NCBI RefSeq assembly: GCF_017356035.1 | Contig: NZ_JAFIQX010000008.1 | Span: 186,001 to 250,000, forward strand | DNA: 64,000 nucleotides | Direction of reading: 5' to 3' | From: Longitalea luteola | GTDB lineage: Bacteria; Bacteroidota; Bacteroidia; Chitinophagales; Chitinophagaceae | Shown: in pieces, positions 17,332 through 27,669 of the stretch | Position numbering within the stretch: position 1 is the stretch's first letter | Layout of the letters: every line of letters starts with the position of its first letter | Notes under the pieces: generated by a model | What the model was told of the DNA's origin: nothing | Database searches by the model: none | The model's input: the letters and a program-made list of their open reading frames with translations, nothing else | Made by a program: the position numbers and the translations under genes

Positions 17332-19035
17332 ATGAAAAAAGAAAATTATGTGATAGGGGTTGACTATGGCACTGACTCAGTGCGGTCAATCATCGCCAAC
17401 GCTGCCAATGGGCAGGAAGTTGCATCAGCAGTGTTTTACTACCCCCGCTGGAAAGATGGTTTGTATTGCGACCCGGCCGTTAACCAGTTCAGGCAGCACC
17501 CGCTCGACTACCTGGAAGGCCTCGAACAAACCATTACCAGGTGTTTACTGCAGGCAGGCCCTTCAGTAACAGCCAACATCAGGGCTATTTCGGTAGATAC
17601 AACAGGTTCCACGCCCGTAGCCGTAGATGAAACCGGCACTCCCCTGGCCCTGTTGCCAAGGTTTGAAAAAAATCCCAATGCGATGTTCGTCCTCTGGAAA
17701 GACCACACCAGTGTTCGCGAAGCAGCCGAGATCAATGCACATGCAGAAAAGTATGAGACCAACTACCTGCAATACGTAGGCGGTATTTACTCTTCAGAAT
17801 GGTTCTGGGCAAAGCTCCTGCACATTCTGCGTGAAGACAAGGAAGTGCGTGCTGCCTGTCATTCCTGGGTAGAACATTGCGACTGGATACCTTTCGTACT
17901 GACCGGCGGCAAACAGGTTTCCGCCATGAAACGCGGCGTTTGTTCAGCCGGCCATAAAGCCCTTTGGGCTGCAGAATTCGGCGGCCTGCCACCCAATTCC
18001 TTCTTTACCGAACTGGATCCTTTATTGAATGGATTTACCGAAAGACTTTTCACAAAGACCTATACTTCCGATAAAGCAGCCGGCACGCTGAGCAAGGAAT
18101 GGGCCGACAAACTGGGCCTCTCTACTGACGTAGTGATCGGCGTAGGCGCTTTTGACGCTCACATGGGCGCCGTAGGCGGACAAATTGAACCTTACCACCT
18201 AAGCAAGGTAATGGGAACATCTACCTGCGATATGCTGGTAGCCCCCCTGCAGGAAGTAGAGGGCAAACTGGTGAAAGGCATTTGCGGACAGGTTCCCGGC
18301 TCCGTAATACCGGGCATGATGGGACTGGAAGCCGGCCAAAGCGCCTTTGGTGATGCCTATGCCTGGTTCAGGCAGGTACTTACCTGGCCCCTGCAACATG
18401 TATTAGGACAATCCACCATCATCAATACGGAAACTGCCAAAGCCATCATCGATGAAACAGCCGACAGGCTGATCCCCGAGTTGAGCAAACAGGCAGCCCT
18501 TATACCTGTGGATGAGAACAGCGAACTCGCAGTTGACTGGTTCAATGGCCGTCGTACGCCCGATGCCAACCAGGAACTGAAAGGTGCTGTCACCGGCCTG
18601 AACCTTGGCAGCGATGCACCCCGCATTTTCCGGGCGATCGTAGAAGCTACCTGCTTTGGCGCCAAAGCCATTGTAGACCGCTTTAACCAGGAAGGCGTTC
18701 CCGTAAAAGGATTGATCGGCCTGGGTGGTGTGGCTAAAAAATCACCATTCATTATGCAAATGATGGCCGACGTTATGAATATGCCTATCCGCATTCATAA
18801 ATCGGAACAAACCTGTGCCCTGGGCGCAGCCATGTTTGCCGCTACCGCAGCAGGCATTTACAATAAAGTGGAAGATGCCATGAATGCCATGGGACAGGGA
18901 TTCGACGCCACCTATTATCCCGATAAAACAAAAGTAGCCCTGTATCAGCAGCGCTATAAAAAATACCATCAGCTGGGTGGATTCACCGAAAGCACGGTTA
19001 AAGTAAAAGGAACAGCATCTGTTTTATCAAATTAA
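17332..19035 (+). CDS. araB: L-ribulokinase
   Basis: 567 residues from the ATG at 17332, matching the length of Escherichia coli AraB (566). The frame is open further upstream, but MKKENYVIGVDYGTDSVRSI is the family N-terminus. FGGY kinase features: the N-terminal DYGTDSVR phosphate loop, CDWIPFVLTG, FDAHMGAVGGQ, and the C-terminal ATP-binding GLGGVAKKSPF. It phosphorylates L-ribulose to L-ribulose-5-phosphate. It is the first gene of the plus-strand araB-araD-araA-symporter operon. A heptad hairpin follows within 7 bp of its stop. Confidence 0.96.
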   Translation: MKKENYVIGVDYGTDSVRSIIANAANGQEVASAVFYYPRWKDGLYCDPAVNQFRQHPLDYLEGLEQTITRCLLQAGPSVTANIRAISVDTTGSTPVAVDETGTPLALLPRFEKNPNAMFVLWKDHTSVREAAEINAHAEKYETNYLQYVGGIYSSEWFWAKLLHILREDKEVRAACHSWVEHCDWIPFVLTGGKQVSAMKRGVCSAGHKALWAAEFGGLPPNSFFTELDPLLNGFTERLFTKTYTSDKAAGTLSKEWADKLGLSTDVVIGVGAFDAHMGAVGGQIEPYHLSKVMGTSTCDMLVAPLQEVEGKLVKGICGQVPGSVIPGMMGLEAGQSAFGDAYAWFRQVLTWPLQHVLGQSTIINTETAKAIIDETADRLIPELSKQAALIPVDENSELAVDWFNGRRTPDANQELKGAVTGLNLGSDAPRIFRAIVEATCFGAKAIVDRFNQEGVPVKGLIGLGGVAKKSPFIMQMMADVMNMPIRIHKSEQTCALGAAMFAATAAGIYNKVEDAMNAMGQGFDATYYPDKTKVALYQQRYKKYHQLGGFTESTVKVKGTASVLSN

Positions 19036-19041
19036 TATGCA

Positions 19042-19099
19042 GTTACAGGTTACACGGAAATACAAAAGCCCGATACCCTGTAACCTGAAACTTGTAACC
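19042..19099. repeat. Heptad-repeat hairpin between araB and araD
   Basis: Left arm GTTACAGGTTACA begins at 19042. Right arm 19077-19099 carries CCTGTAACCTGAAACTTG and GTAACC words. About 12 bp can pair across a loop of about 20 nt. It uses the same words as the hairpins at 5890 and 51136. Confidence 0.7.
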
Positions 19100-19112
19100 C
19101 GAAACAATTAAG

Positions 19113-19811
19113 ATGAGCAAGTATCAGCATATACAACAAGAATGTTATAAGGCCAACATGCAACTGCCAGAACTCAATCTGGTATTATTCACTTTTGGCA
19201 ATGTAAGTGTAGCCGACAGAGATCTGGGTGTTTTTGCTATTAAACCCAGCGGCGTACCCTATAAGGATCTGAGCCCTGATAAAATGGTGATCGTTGATTT
19301 CAACGGCAAGATCATCAGCGGCGACCTTCGTCCTTCCAGCGACACCAAAACACATGCTGTATTGTATAAGGAATGGGAAAAGATCGGCGCCATTGTACAT
19401 ACCCACAGTACCTATGCTACTGCGTGGGCCCAGGCACAGCGCGATATTCCCATTTTCGGCACTACCCATGCCGATCATAATACCGTAGACATCCCGTGCG
19501 CGCCGCCCATGAGCGATGAAATGATCAAAGGCAATTATGAATTTGAGACCGGGTACCAGATCATCAACTGTTTCAACGAAAGAAAACTATCGTACGAGGA
19601 AGTGGAAATGATCCTGGTAGGTAATCACGCGCCTTTTGCCTGGGGAAAAAATGGCGACAAAGCCGTTTATAACGCCGCCGTACTGGAAGAAGTGGCCCGC
19701 ATGGCGTATCTCACCGAGCAGATCAATCCCAAAGCTCCCCGCCTGAAAGACGCACTGATCGACAAGCACTGGCAGCGGAAGCACGGAAAAGACGCTTATT
19801 ATGGACAATAG
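19113..19811 (+). CDS. araD: L-ribulose-5-phosphate 4-epimerase
   Basis: 232 residues (E. coli AraD has 231). A class II aldolase/epimerase fold with zinc-binding His96 and His98 in VHTHSTYATAW and a third histidine in VGNHAPFAWG. GNVSVADRD and IKPSGVPYKDL form the phosphate and substrate pocket, and Asp77 in RPSSDTKTH corresponds to the catalytic aspartate region. It converts L-ribulose-5-phosphate to D-xylulose-5-phosphate. It sits between araB and araA. Its last codons (Gly, Gln, stop) already belong to a repeat of GGCAATA units. Confidence 0.96.
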   Translation: MSKYQHIQQECYKANMQLPELNLVLFTFGNVSVADRDLGVFAIKPSGVPYKDLSPDKMVIVDFNGKIISGDLRPSSDTKTHAVLYKEWEKIGAIVHTHSTYATAWAQAQRDIPIFGTTHADHNTVDIPCAPPMSDEMIKGNYEFETGYQIINCFNERKLSYEEVEMILVGNHAPFAWGKNGDKAVYNAAVLEEVARMAYLTEQINPKAPRLKDALIDKHWQRKHGKDAYYGQ

Positions 19812-19951
19812 GCAATAGGCAATGGGCGATTGCAAGTTTATAGTTATTGAGTTGTGAGTTATGGAGTTAATGAATAGATGGTAAAAAAGGGTGCTATAAA
19901 GTTGAGGAGCCATTCACCATTCACCGTTGACTATTGACCATTCACCATTCA
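19804..19951. repeat. Composite heptad tracts between araD and araA
   Basis: GACAATA, GGCAATA, GGCAATG, GGCGATT occupy 19804-19831 and overlap the araD stop. AGTTATT/GAGTTGTG-like words follow. CCATTCA, CCATTCA, CCGTTGA, CTATTGA, CCATTCA, CCATTCA occupy 19910-19951 in perfect register. A short GTCA/TGAC inverted repeat lies near 19983, just before araA. Confidence 0.8.
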
Positions 19952-20008
19952 CGATTTAAACCCATCAATTAAAATAGCATTACGTCACATGACGATTGCA
20001 CATTAAAT

Positions 20009-21517
20009 ATGCACTTTATGGAAGATTTGAAAAAATTGGAAGTCTGGTTTGTAACAGGAAGTCAACACCTGTATGGCGAAGAAACGCTGAAACAGGTGGC
20101 TGAACACTCAACACAGATCGCTAAATTCATTGATAAAGATCCCGCCATACCGGTGCGGGTTGTTTTTAAACCGGTGGTAAAATCTCCCGAAGAGATCTAC
20201 CAGGTTTGCATGGAAGCCAATACCACTCCTGCCTGTATTGGTATCATCGCCTGGATGCACACTTTCTCCCCCGCCAAAATGTGGATCGGTGGCTTAAAAG
20301 TGTTACAAAAGCCTTTATTGCACCTGCATACCCAGTTCAACCGCGATATTCCCTGGAGCAGCATCGATATGGATTTCATGAACCTGAACCAGAGCGCCCA
20401 TGGCGACCGTGAGTTTGGTTTCATGGTAAGCCGGATGCGGATGAACAGAAAAGTAGTAGTAGGCCACTGGCAGGAAAGTGAAGTGATAAAAAGCGTTGAA
20501 GTCTGGATGCGGGCAGCCGCCGGCTGGAACGACTGGCAAAACGCCCGTTTCTGCCGCTTCGGCGACAACATGCGCCAGGTAGCCGTTACTGAAGGCGACA
20601 AAGTAGAAGCCGAATTGAAATTCGGTTATTCCGTAAACGGCTATGGCATTGGCGACCTGGTAAAAATGATCAATGATGTTTCTGACAGCGCCATAACTCA
20701 AACAGTAGCTGAATACGAAGAAATATATACCGTACAGGCTCCCCTGCGCAAAGGCGGCGATCGCCACAGCGCCTTGCGGGATGCCGCGAAGATCGAGATC
20801 GGGATGCGCAATTTCCTGAAAGCCGGAAACTTCAAAGGTTTCACCGACACTTTTGAAGACCTGCACGGCATGGTGCAATTACCCGGTATCGCGTCTCAAC
20901 GCCTGATGGCGGAAGGATACGGTTTTGGCGGTGAAGGCGACTGGAAAACCTCAGCCCTGGTGCGCGCCATGAAAGTTATGGCCACCGGACTGAAAGGCGG
21001 TAACTCATTCATGGAAGACTATACCTACCATTTCGACCCCAATAACCAACTGGTGCTGGGTTCGCACATGCTGGAGATCTGTCCTTCCATTGCCAAAGAT
21101 AAACCGGCTGTTGAAATTCATCCGCTGGGCATTGGCGGCAAAGCCGACCCGGTTCGCCTGGTGTTCAATGCAGGTTCCGGTCCGGCCCTGAATGCTTCTA
21201 TCGTTGATATGGGCAATCGTTTCAGGCTGATCGTAAATGAAGTGGTAGCGGTTGATCCAATCCAAAGCCTGCCAAAACTGCCGGTAGCCCGCGTATTATG
21301 GAAACCCTACCCTGACATGAAAACAGGTTGTGCAGCGTGGATCCTGGCGGGTGGCGCTCACCATACCGGTTACAGCCAGAACCTTACTGCCGAACATATG
21401 GAAGATTTTGCCGAGATGGCGGGCGTAGAGTTTGTATTGATCGGCAAAAACAGCAATCTGTACGATCTTAAGAATCAATTGAGATGGAATGATATGTATT
21501 ATCGCCATTCTATTTAA
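20009..21517 (+). CDS. araA: L-arabinose isomerase
   Basis: 502 residues, close to the 500 of E. coli Ara[20 protein letters not shown] is the hallmark N-terminus. [24 protein letters not shown] and [14 protein letters not shown] cover the substrate and metal site, and [12 protein letters not shown] and [11 protein letters not shown] follow in the usual order. It interconverts L-arabinose and L-ribulose. The ATG three codons in (20018) could be the real start. It is third in the operon. A GTGCCAC-family hairpin lies between it and the symporter. Confidence 0.96.
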   Translation: MHFMEDLKKLEVWFVTGSQHLYGEETLKQVAEHSTQIAKFIDKDPAIPVRVVFKPVVKSPEEIYQVCMEANTTPACIGIIAWMHTFSPAKMWIGGLKVLQKPLLHLHTQFNRDIPWSSIDMDFMNLNQSAHGDREFGFMVSRMRMNRKVVVGHWQESEVIKSVEVWMRAAAGWNDWQNARFCRFGDNMRQVAVTEGDKVEAELKFGYSVNGYGIGDLVKMINDVSDSAITQTVAEYEEIYTVQAPLRKGGDRHSALRDAAKIEIGMRNFLKAGNFKGFTDTFEDLHGMVQLPGIASQRLMAEGYGFGGEGDWKTSALVRAMKVMATGLKGGNSFMEDYTYHFDPNNQLVLGSHMLEICPSIAKDKPAVEIHPLGIGGKADPVRLVFNAGSGPALNASIVDMGNRFRLIVNEVVAVDPIQSLPKLPVARVLWKPYPDMKTGCAAWILAGGAHHTGYSQNLTAEHMEDFAEMAGVEFVLIGKNSNLYDLKNQLRWNDMYYRHSI

Positions 21518-21550
21518 AAAATAATCCACATATTGCAGCCGCTTTTGACT

Positions 21551-21575
21551 GTGCCACGGTTTGCAGCCGTGGCAC
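21551..21575. repeat. GTGCCAC-family hairpin between araA and the symporter
   Basis: Perfect 9-bp stem GTGCCACGG / CCGTGGCAC with a 7-nt loop TTTGCAG. No T run follows, so it looks like an mRNA-structure or processing element more than a terminator. Confidence 0.75.
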
Positions 21576-21632
21576 GGTTACATAAAAACTAACAACCAAC
21601 ATTCATTCTTTAAAAAACTTTTGCAGCCCGCT

Positions 21633-23381
21633 ATGAATACGCTCGCTTCCATCGACTACATCATCTTTGTCCTTTACTTTATATTGGTGGCCAGTTACGG
21701 TTACTATGTTTATAGAAAAAGAAAGACCCAGGAACATGATTCAAAAGCTTTCTTTCTGGCCGAAGGGTCTTTGACCTGGTGGGCCATTGGCGCTTCACTG
21801 ATCGCTTCGAACATATCTGCCGAACAGTTCATCGGTATGAGTGGTGAAGGCTTTTTTGTAGGTACTGCCGTAGCCGCTTACGAGTGGATCGCTGCAATTG
21901 CCCTTATTATCATTGCCGTATGGTTCATGCCGGTGTATCTGAAGAACCACATTTACACCATGCCACAGTTCCTTAAAACACGTTACAATGAGACGGTGGC
22001 ATTGATCATGGCCATTTTCTGGTTGTTCCTCTACATCCTCGTTAATCTCACTTCAATTCTTTACCTGGGCGCTACCGCTATCACCGGCCTCGTGGGCGAT
22101 GCAACGGCAGGCACCCCGGAATTCCAAAATATTTTGCACATCATCATGATCGGACTGGCGGTTTTTGCGCTGGTCATCACGCTGGGTGGCATGAAAGTGA
22201 TCGGTTATACCGACGTGATCCAGGTGGCGGTACTGATCGTGGGCGGCCTGGCCACTACTTACCTGGCCCTGACTGTAGTAAGTGAACAATTCGGCCTGGG
22301 TAAAAACGCCCTCGCCGGTTTCAAAGCGCTGATGCAGGATTCGCCGGAACATTTCAAAATGATCTTACCAAAACCGGCAGCTACAACTGCTACCATCAAC
22401 GATGCGCATAACCTGGATATTCAGAAATATGTGGTATTACCGGGTATTGCCATGTATTTTGCCGGTCAGTGGATCGTGAACCTCAACTACTGGGGTTGCA
22501 ACCAGTACATTACACAACGTGCATTAGGAGCCGATCTGAAAACTGCCCGTACCGGTCTCATCTTCGCCGGTCTGTTGAAGCTGATGATGCCGGTGATCGT
22601 AATGCTGCCTGGTATCGCTGCTTACGTATTGCACAAACACAATGCCCTGCCTAACTTCAATGGTGTAAAAGACGGCGCTTATTCTGCCGTACTGGGTTTT
22701 CTGCCGGCTGGGTTGAAAGGATTGTCGATCGCCGCGCTAACCGCTGCCATCGTTGCTTCCCTGGCAGGAAAGGCCAACAGTATCTCTACGATCTTCACGC
22801 TCGACATCTATAAAAAGTATTTCGGCAAAAACGACGACGAAAAGAAACTGGTGACGATCGGCCGTTATACAGTAGTAGCCGCTATGATCCTGGCCATCCT
22901 CTTTACGTGGAACGACCTGCTGGGTATCGGTGGTGAGGGTGGTTTTACTTTCATTCAGAAATACACCGGTTTCATTAGTCCGGGTGTATTTGCCATGTTC
23001 CTGTTGGGTATGTTCTGGAAACGTACCACTGGTACGGCAGCCATTGTTGGTGTGGTACTTGGTTTTGTACTCGCCATCTTCTTCAACAATTATGCAGTAG
23101 ATATCTTCGGTAAAGAAACGCTGTTATATACTGCTTATACGTACGAAAAAATGGAGAAAGGCCAGGTAGTACAAATAACAGAAATTCCTTTCCTCATTAA
23201 TATGGGTTGGTCTTTCGTAATTACGGTAGCTGCCATGGTTGGTATCAGCCTGGCCGGACCTAAAGTAAATCCGAAAGCATTCATGACCGACAAGAGCATG
23301 TTAAAACTCGAACCACGCACCATTGCATTAATTGTAGTTACATTGATGTTACTGGCAGCGCTGTATATAAAGTTCTGGTAG
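21633..23381 (+). CDS. Sodium/solute symporter (SSS/SGLT family), probable L-arabinose importer
   Basis: 582 residues from the ATG at 21633; the upstream in-frame ATG would add 24 polar residues not seen in the family. About fourteen membrane segments. The SSS signatures FFLAEGSLTWWAIGASLIAS and NISAEQFIGMSGEG are near the N-terminus, with AALTAAIVASLAGKANSIST (sodium-site TM8) later. It is the last gene of the arabinose operon, ending at a strong terminator. Sodium-coupled uptake of L-arabinose is inferred from context. Confidence 0.9.
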   Translation: MNTLASIDYIIFVLYFILVASYGYYVYRKRKTQEHDSKAFFLAEGSLTWWAIGASLIASNISAEQFIGMSGEGFFVGTAVAAYEWIAAIALIIIAVWFMPVYLKNHIYTMPQFLKTRYNETVALIMAIFWLFLYILVNLTSILYLGATAITGLVGDATAGTPEFQNILHIIMIGLAVFALVITLGGMKVIGYTDVIQVAVLIVGGLATTYLALTVVSEQFGLGKNALAGFKALMQDSPEHFKMILPKPAATTATINDAHNLDIQKYVVLPGIAMYFAGQWIVNLNYWGCNQYITQRALGADLKTARTGLIFAGLLKLMMPVIVMLPGIAAYVLHKHNALPNFNGVKDGAYSAVLGFLPAGLKGLSIAALTAAIVASLAGKANSISTIFTLDIYKKYFGKNDDEKKLVTIGRYTVVAAMILAILFTWNDLLGIGGEGGFTFIQKYTGFISPGVFAMFLLGMFWKRTTGTAAIVGVVLGFVLAIFFNNYAVDIFGKETLLYTAYTYEKMEKGQVVQITEIPFLINMGWSFVITVAAMVGISLAGPKVNPKAFMTDKSMLKLEPRTIALIVVTLMLLAALYIKFW

Positions 23382-23405
23382 TCGTCACTACGGTAATGAA
23401 AAAAC

Positions 23406-23440
23406 AAAAATGCCTCCCGATTTTATCAGGAGGCATTTTT
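23406..23440. terminator. Bidirectional intrinsic terminator
   Basis: Perfect 12-bp stem AAAAATGCCTCC (23406-23417) / GGAGGCATTTTT (23429-23440), 11-nt loop. It sits between the converging symporter (plus) and GH105 (minus) genes and can end both transcripts. Confidence 0.9.
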
Positions 23441-23449
23441 GTTATATCT

Positions 23450-23505
23450 GACTTCCGACTTCCGGCCTCCGACTTCTGACCTCCGGCTTCCGGCTTTCGG
23501 CTTTC
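23450..23505. repeat. Eight-unit heptad array (GACTTCC/GGCTTTC type)
   Basis: GACTTCC, GACTTCC, GGCCTCC, GACTTCT, GACCTCC, GGCTTCC, GGCTTTC, GGCTTTC in perfect register, ending 1 bp from the stop codon (23507) of the GH105 gene. Confidence 0.85.
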
Positions 23506-23506
23506 G

Positions 23507-24622
23507 TTACTTCAACTTATACATTTCACTGCCCGCGAGCAAGAAACAGCCCAAACCATAATCTTCAAAATCCGGGACCTTATCGTACGTAACCGGCTGA
23601 CCATCCTTCGGTTCCTTACCAGTGCCCTGTACATAACCCAGCATACCATTTGGATGAATACAATCCTTCATCATGGCATTCCACGCTTTCAACATAGCCG
23701 GTTTGTAGGTAGCTGCATCAATGATATTGTTGTTAATACCCCAGGCCATTCCATACACGAATAAAGCAGTACCGGTAAGCTCTTTACCGCCATAATTGGT
23801 AGAATCGGCCAGGCTCACGTTCCAGAAACCATCGGTGCGTTGCAGCGGAAGCAGGGCTTTCAGCATGTCTTTATAATCCTGCAGGTATTCATTGTAGTGC
23901 GGATCGCTTTTGGGCAGCATTTGCAGGGTGCGCACCAGTGCAGCCACTACCCAGCCATTACCGCGGCTCCAGTAACAATTACCGCCATTGGGTTCTTTAT
24001 ATGGCGGATCGAAATCCTTATCCCGCCACCATAATTTCTCGGCCGGGTTATATAAGCCGTTATCACCATGTTTGTATTTGGTGAATGCATACATCTCATA
24101 CATCCGGCTGAAATAACTGGTATCGTTGTACAAAACACCCAGCCGTACGAATACCGGCATGGCCATTTGCAGCGCATCGATCCAGTTCCAGTCATCCACT
24201 TTTTCCGTACCTTTCATCAGGTCAATGGACGCTTTTATGTCTTTAATGCGCTCTTCTTTTTTATCCATCAGGTACAGGTCAATATAGGTTTGACCGCAGC
24301 ACTGGTTATCGGCATTGCGGGTTTGAACGCCGCCGCGCAGTCCCCATTTATGTTTGTTACCCCAGTCGATCGCATAATCGAGGTATTTTTTCTTTTTATC
24401 AATGTCATACAGGGCCATCAATCCTTCATAGTATACGGCCCTGGTCCAGATGTTACTCGGCCGTTCTATATTGGTAAAGATCGGCTTACCGGGATCGGGC
24501 CATTTGTTCATGAAATACTGATTCGTCAAACGCATTACCTTCAATACGCTTTTCTTTGAAGGCGTTTTTTGCGCATGTACCGAGGAAGCTAACAAAAAAG
24601 CAACAGCTAATAACAATTTCAT
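23507..24622 (-). CDS. GH105 unsaturated rhamnogalacturonyl hydrolase
   Basis: 371 residues from the ATG at 24622 (an ATG four codons earlier is possible). A signal peptide (MKLLLAVAFLLASSVHA) directs export. The (alpha/alpha)6-barrel markers of YteR/RhiN enzymes are present: NIWTRAVYYEGLMALYD, NQCCGQTYIDLYL near residue 107, and YWSRGNGWVVAALVR. These enzymes hydrate and remove the 4,5-unsaturated galacturonic acid left by a rhamnogalacturonan lyase, which fits the PL11 gene upstream. It is the last gene of the operon PL11-CE12-GH2-GH105. Confidence 0.92.
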   Translation of the reverse strand: MKLLLAVAFLLASSVHAQKTPSKKSVLKVMRLTNQYFMNKWPDPGKPIFTNIERPSNIWTRAVYYEGLMALYDIDKKKKYLDYAIDWGNKHKWGLRGGVQTRNADNQCCGQTYIDLYLMDKKEERIKDIKASIDLMKGTEKVDDWNWIDALQMAMPVFVRLGVLYNDTSYFSRMYEMYAFTKYKHGDNGLYNPAEKLWWRDKDFDPPYKEPNGGNCYWSRGNGWVVAALVRTLQMLPKSDPHYNEYLQDYKDMLKALLPLQRTDGFWNVSLADSTNYGGKELTGTALFVYGMAWGINNNIIDAATYKPAMLKAWNAMMKDCIHPNGMLGYVQGTGKEPKDGQPVTYDKVPDFEDYGLGCFLLAGSEMYKLK

Positions 24623-24714
24623 TCTATGTACCATAATTACCTGATTAACGTATTACTTATTAAAATTGGCGGCCACCTGTCAGGTGGACGGAACTTCCAC
24701 CTTACAATTCTGCC

Positions 24715-27669
24715 TTAGTTATTTAATTTTGGCTTCAACTCGTCGGGACTGTCCTTTGTATACCCATTCCAGGTTTCCCGCGAAGGCTGGGTAAACAGGG
24801 CCTGTATGGCTGACAGCTCAACAGACGCTGCCGGATTGAACTCCTTTGAAACCATATAATCCAGTAAACTGTGTAACAGCTGAAACGCAGCCGGCCGGTT
24901 ACTCATATCATTCTTCAGGTCGATGCTGCACAACAATAATTTTCCTTTGCCCACTTTTGCTTCCAGCAGCAAGGCGAGTTTGCGGTTAATAAACCAGGTA
25001 TCTATCGGTTGCAGTATCGGGCTAAAGCCTTTTGGAAAATCCTCCAGGTGCATTACCTGGGCTTTATTCACGATATCCCACCACTGCATATCGCTGTGAT
25101 AAGTTGCAGGAAAGCGCTTAAAGGCGGGATGGTTGGGATCGCATACAATTCCTAAGGTATGGGGCGGACGCATTTTAAACCAGCTGGTATTCCAGAATAC
25201 CGGGGTAAAGTAATTTACAACTTCTTTTCCTTTTACGATCTTGCCGGCAGCTTGTAAAAACACCGTACCGCCCTCTTCAAGGAACGAAATGGCTTTTTGA
25301 TCGAGCGTGTCACATACATACACCTTACTGCTGCTGACCGCGAAACCAGATCGTTTAGCCGGGAAGACCCACACGTTCCAGTCGTTCCCATAGTTGGTGC
25401 CAGCAATCGAAATATCGAGATTGAGCCGCATCGGCGTTTGTATGGCTGATAATGGCACCTCAATATCACCCACCGGCAAACAATTACCTATCGCATACTC
25501 CTTTTTGTCATAACTGCCTTTGGCGATCAATTTGCCGGTACTGTCTTTCAGCATCCAGTTGATCACCGCATTCTTCAATGCAGTGCTGCCATAATTATAC
25601 AATTCCACCCGGGCGGTTAACTTTTCATCATTCGTGTAAACGAATTTTTGCATACGCGTAAGCGGCACAACGGCATTGCAAAACCGCTTTACCTGTTGCG
25701 GCGTTATATAGGGCTTGCTTTGCCATAAAGCATTCAGCATACCTACCAGCGCCGTACCCTGGCCCGGGAAATCCTGCAGCCCCAGCAACTGAAAACCGGC
25801 GAGGCCCTTGGTTCGCATGGCTTTTTCAATTTCATTTTTATAACATAAAACCTGCAGTTTGCCGCTGGCCATTAAAAATGAATGTGCTTTATCAGCCATG
25901 CCGTGTTCGGCCAGCTGCTCCCGGAACAATTCAAAATTCTTTTCTTTATATACGCCGTTGAAGCGACTGATCTCATTAAAATCGGGGTATACACACCACT
26001 GCCCCATTTCATGCACCACGTAAGGCACATTGAATTTTTGAATGGCAGCATGGTAATCTGAATCACTTTCCGGACGCGCATTGGTCCAGTTCAATCCACG
26101 GGCGCCTGCTTTTACCATGTATTCATTTTCGGGCACGAGCGGCCAGCTGTTTCCTACGGATGCACCTGTATATACGCGGCGATTATCTTTTGCCTGCCAG
26201 TAATGAATAAGATCCGTCAGGTACTTTACCTGGTTGCGCCCTGCCGGTTCGTTACCACCAGGCGCTTCCAGGCAGAAAGAAGCGTAATTACCGTACCAGT
26301 AGGCCATGCGGTCCGTTTCCTCATACATATATTTATCAACCGGGCGGCCATCGCCTAATGATGTGCCATGGTTTACCCATCCGGGGCCTTCCGGTTGCAA
26401 ATAGAACCCTGTTTTATCGGCAGCTTTGAAAGCCGCTTCGGGTGGACACCAGGAATGAAAACGCATATGGTTCAGTCCATGCGCTTTTGCCGTATTGAAC
26501 TGTTGTATCCACCCCGCTTCATCCATGGGCGGAAAACCCGTTAAAGGGAACTCACAATTATTTACGGTGCCCCGTAAGAAAACAGGGCGGCCATTAATCG
26601 TAAAGCCAGTGCCCGCAATATTAAATGACCGCATGCCAAATGTCACTTCTTTTTTATGTTTGTCCTTATCTCCATTGAAGGAATGCAAGGTCACCTGCAG
26701 TTTGTATAAGGCGGGATTGAACTCATCCCACAGCAGCATATTGGCCGTCATAGGCAGTGTAAACTGTTGCGTGGTGAGCGTATCCCTGCTCAACGTAATT
26801 GACCCGGATACGGGCTTTATCACATGCGATCTTTTGGTATTAAAGGCGGCAGCTTCCAATGTCAGCTTTGCCGTTCCGTCCCTGCGGCCTTTCACAGTTA
26901 CTATTACAATAGCTTGTTTATTCGGCACATCAGGATATACCTGAATATTCTCAATGCGCGCTTCCGGCGTTGCTTCCAGCGAGATCTTTCCAATGATCCC
27001 ATTCCAGTTACCCTGGGTATGATCAGTTAAACTATGGGAGTCGGGTCCTACATTAATGGCTTTAATGCGATTATCGACCCGGATGGTGATCACATGCTTT
27101 CCCGGATCGCACAGATTCGTAAGGTCATACACATGCGGGGCCACCAGGCTGTTCTGCATGCCTACCTCCTTTCCATCTATCCATACCGTGGTTTCGGTAT
27201 GGCATCTTTCCAGGAACAACTCAATCTGTTTGCCCGTAAAGCTGGCCGGTACCATTACTTCTTTCTGGTACCAGGCAGCTCCTACATAATATTTATCTGG
27301 TGTTAACCAGAAAGGAAATTTCAAATTACCTGGCTGCCGGTATTTCTCCATACGTGGATTGAAATACCAGCTGCTGTCATAAATGCTGCCCGTCCATTTT
27401 GTTTGTAAGGTTACCTCATCGCCTTTGCCATTGGTAAGCATGGAGCCGGGCAGTTTGATCTTATCTTCCAGTTTTTTATTGAACCATTGCTCCTTTATCC
27501 CCACGTCATTCCGGTCGATCCGGAACCGCCAGTCACCCGCCAGAGAGATCGATTGTGCGTGAACGGTATTGAGCAGGCTGCAGACTGCCAACAGGAGACA
27601 TAAGGCTAGCCGCCTGCCGGTTGCCGGATGCTTTGTTATACCGTTATTATGTTTATAATCTTGAAACAT
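24715..27669 (-). CDS. Glycoside hydrolase family 2-like enzyme
   Basis: 984 residues from an ATG at 27669 whose first base is shared with the last base of the upstream TAA (TAATG). This coupling supports it over an earlier in-frame start at 27699. A signal peptide ends near VHAQ. Residues about 45-230 form the sugar-binding jelly roll (SLAGDWRFRIDR, AWYQKEVMVP, FLERCHTETTVWIDGKEVG), then an Ig-like domain, then the barrel. GGNEPAGR (Glu near 471) is the acid/base position and VVHEMGQW (Glu near 554) the nucleophile. Within this pectin operon, removal of a galactosyl or uronyl decoration is likely; the specificity is unknown. Confidence 0.87.
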   Translation of the reverse strand: MFQDYKHNNGITKHPATGRRLALCLLLAVCSLLNTVHAQSISLAGDWRFRIDRNDVGIKEQWFNKKLEDKIKLPGSMLTNGKGDEVTLQTKWTGSIYDSSWYFNPRMEKYRQPGNLKFPFWLTPDKYYVGAAWYQKEVMVPASFTGKQIELFLERCHTETTVWIDGKEVGMQNSLVAPHVYDLTNLCDPGKHVITIRVDNRIKAINVGPDSHSLTDHTQGNWNGIIGKISLEATPEARIENIQVYPDVPNKQAIVIVTVKGRRDGTAKLTLEAAAFNTKRSHVIKPVSGSITLSRDTLTTQQFTLPMTANMLLWDEFNPALYKLQVTLHSFNGDKDKHKKEVTFGMRSFNIAGTGFTINGRPVFLRGTVNNCEFPLTGFPPMDEAGWIQQFNTAKAHGLNHMRFHSWCPPEAAFKAADKTGFYLQPEGPGWVNHGTSLGDGRPVDKYMYEETDRMAYWYGNYASFCLEAPGGNEPAGRNQVKYLTDLIHYWQAKDNRRVYTGASVGNSWPLVPENEYMVKAGARGLNWTNARPESDSDYHAAIQKFNVPYVVHEMGQWCVYPDFNEISRFNGVYKEKNFELFREQLAEHGMADKAHSFLMASGKLQVLCYKNEIEKAMRTKGLAGFQLLGLQDFPGQGTALVGMLNALWQSKPYITPQQVKRFCNAVVPLTRMQKFVYTNDEKLTARVELYNYGSTALKNAVINWMLKDSTGKLIAKGSYDKKEYAIGNCLPVGDIEVPLSAIQTPMRLNLDISIAGTNYGNDWNVWVFPAKRSGFAVSSSKVYVCDTLDQKAISFLEEGGTVFLQAAGKIVKGKEVVNYFTPVFWNTSWFKMRPPHTLGIVCDPNHPAFKRFPATYHSDMQWWDIVNKAQVMHLEDFPKGFSPILQPIDTWFINRKLALLLEAKVGKGKLLLCSIDLKNDMSNRPAAFQLLHSLLDYMVSKEFNPAASVELSAIQALFTQPSRETWNGYTKDSPDELKPKLNN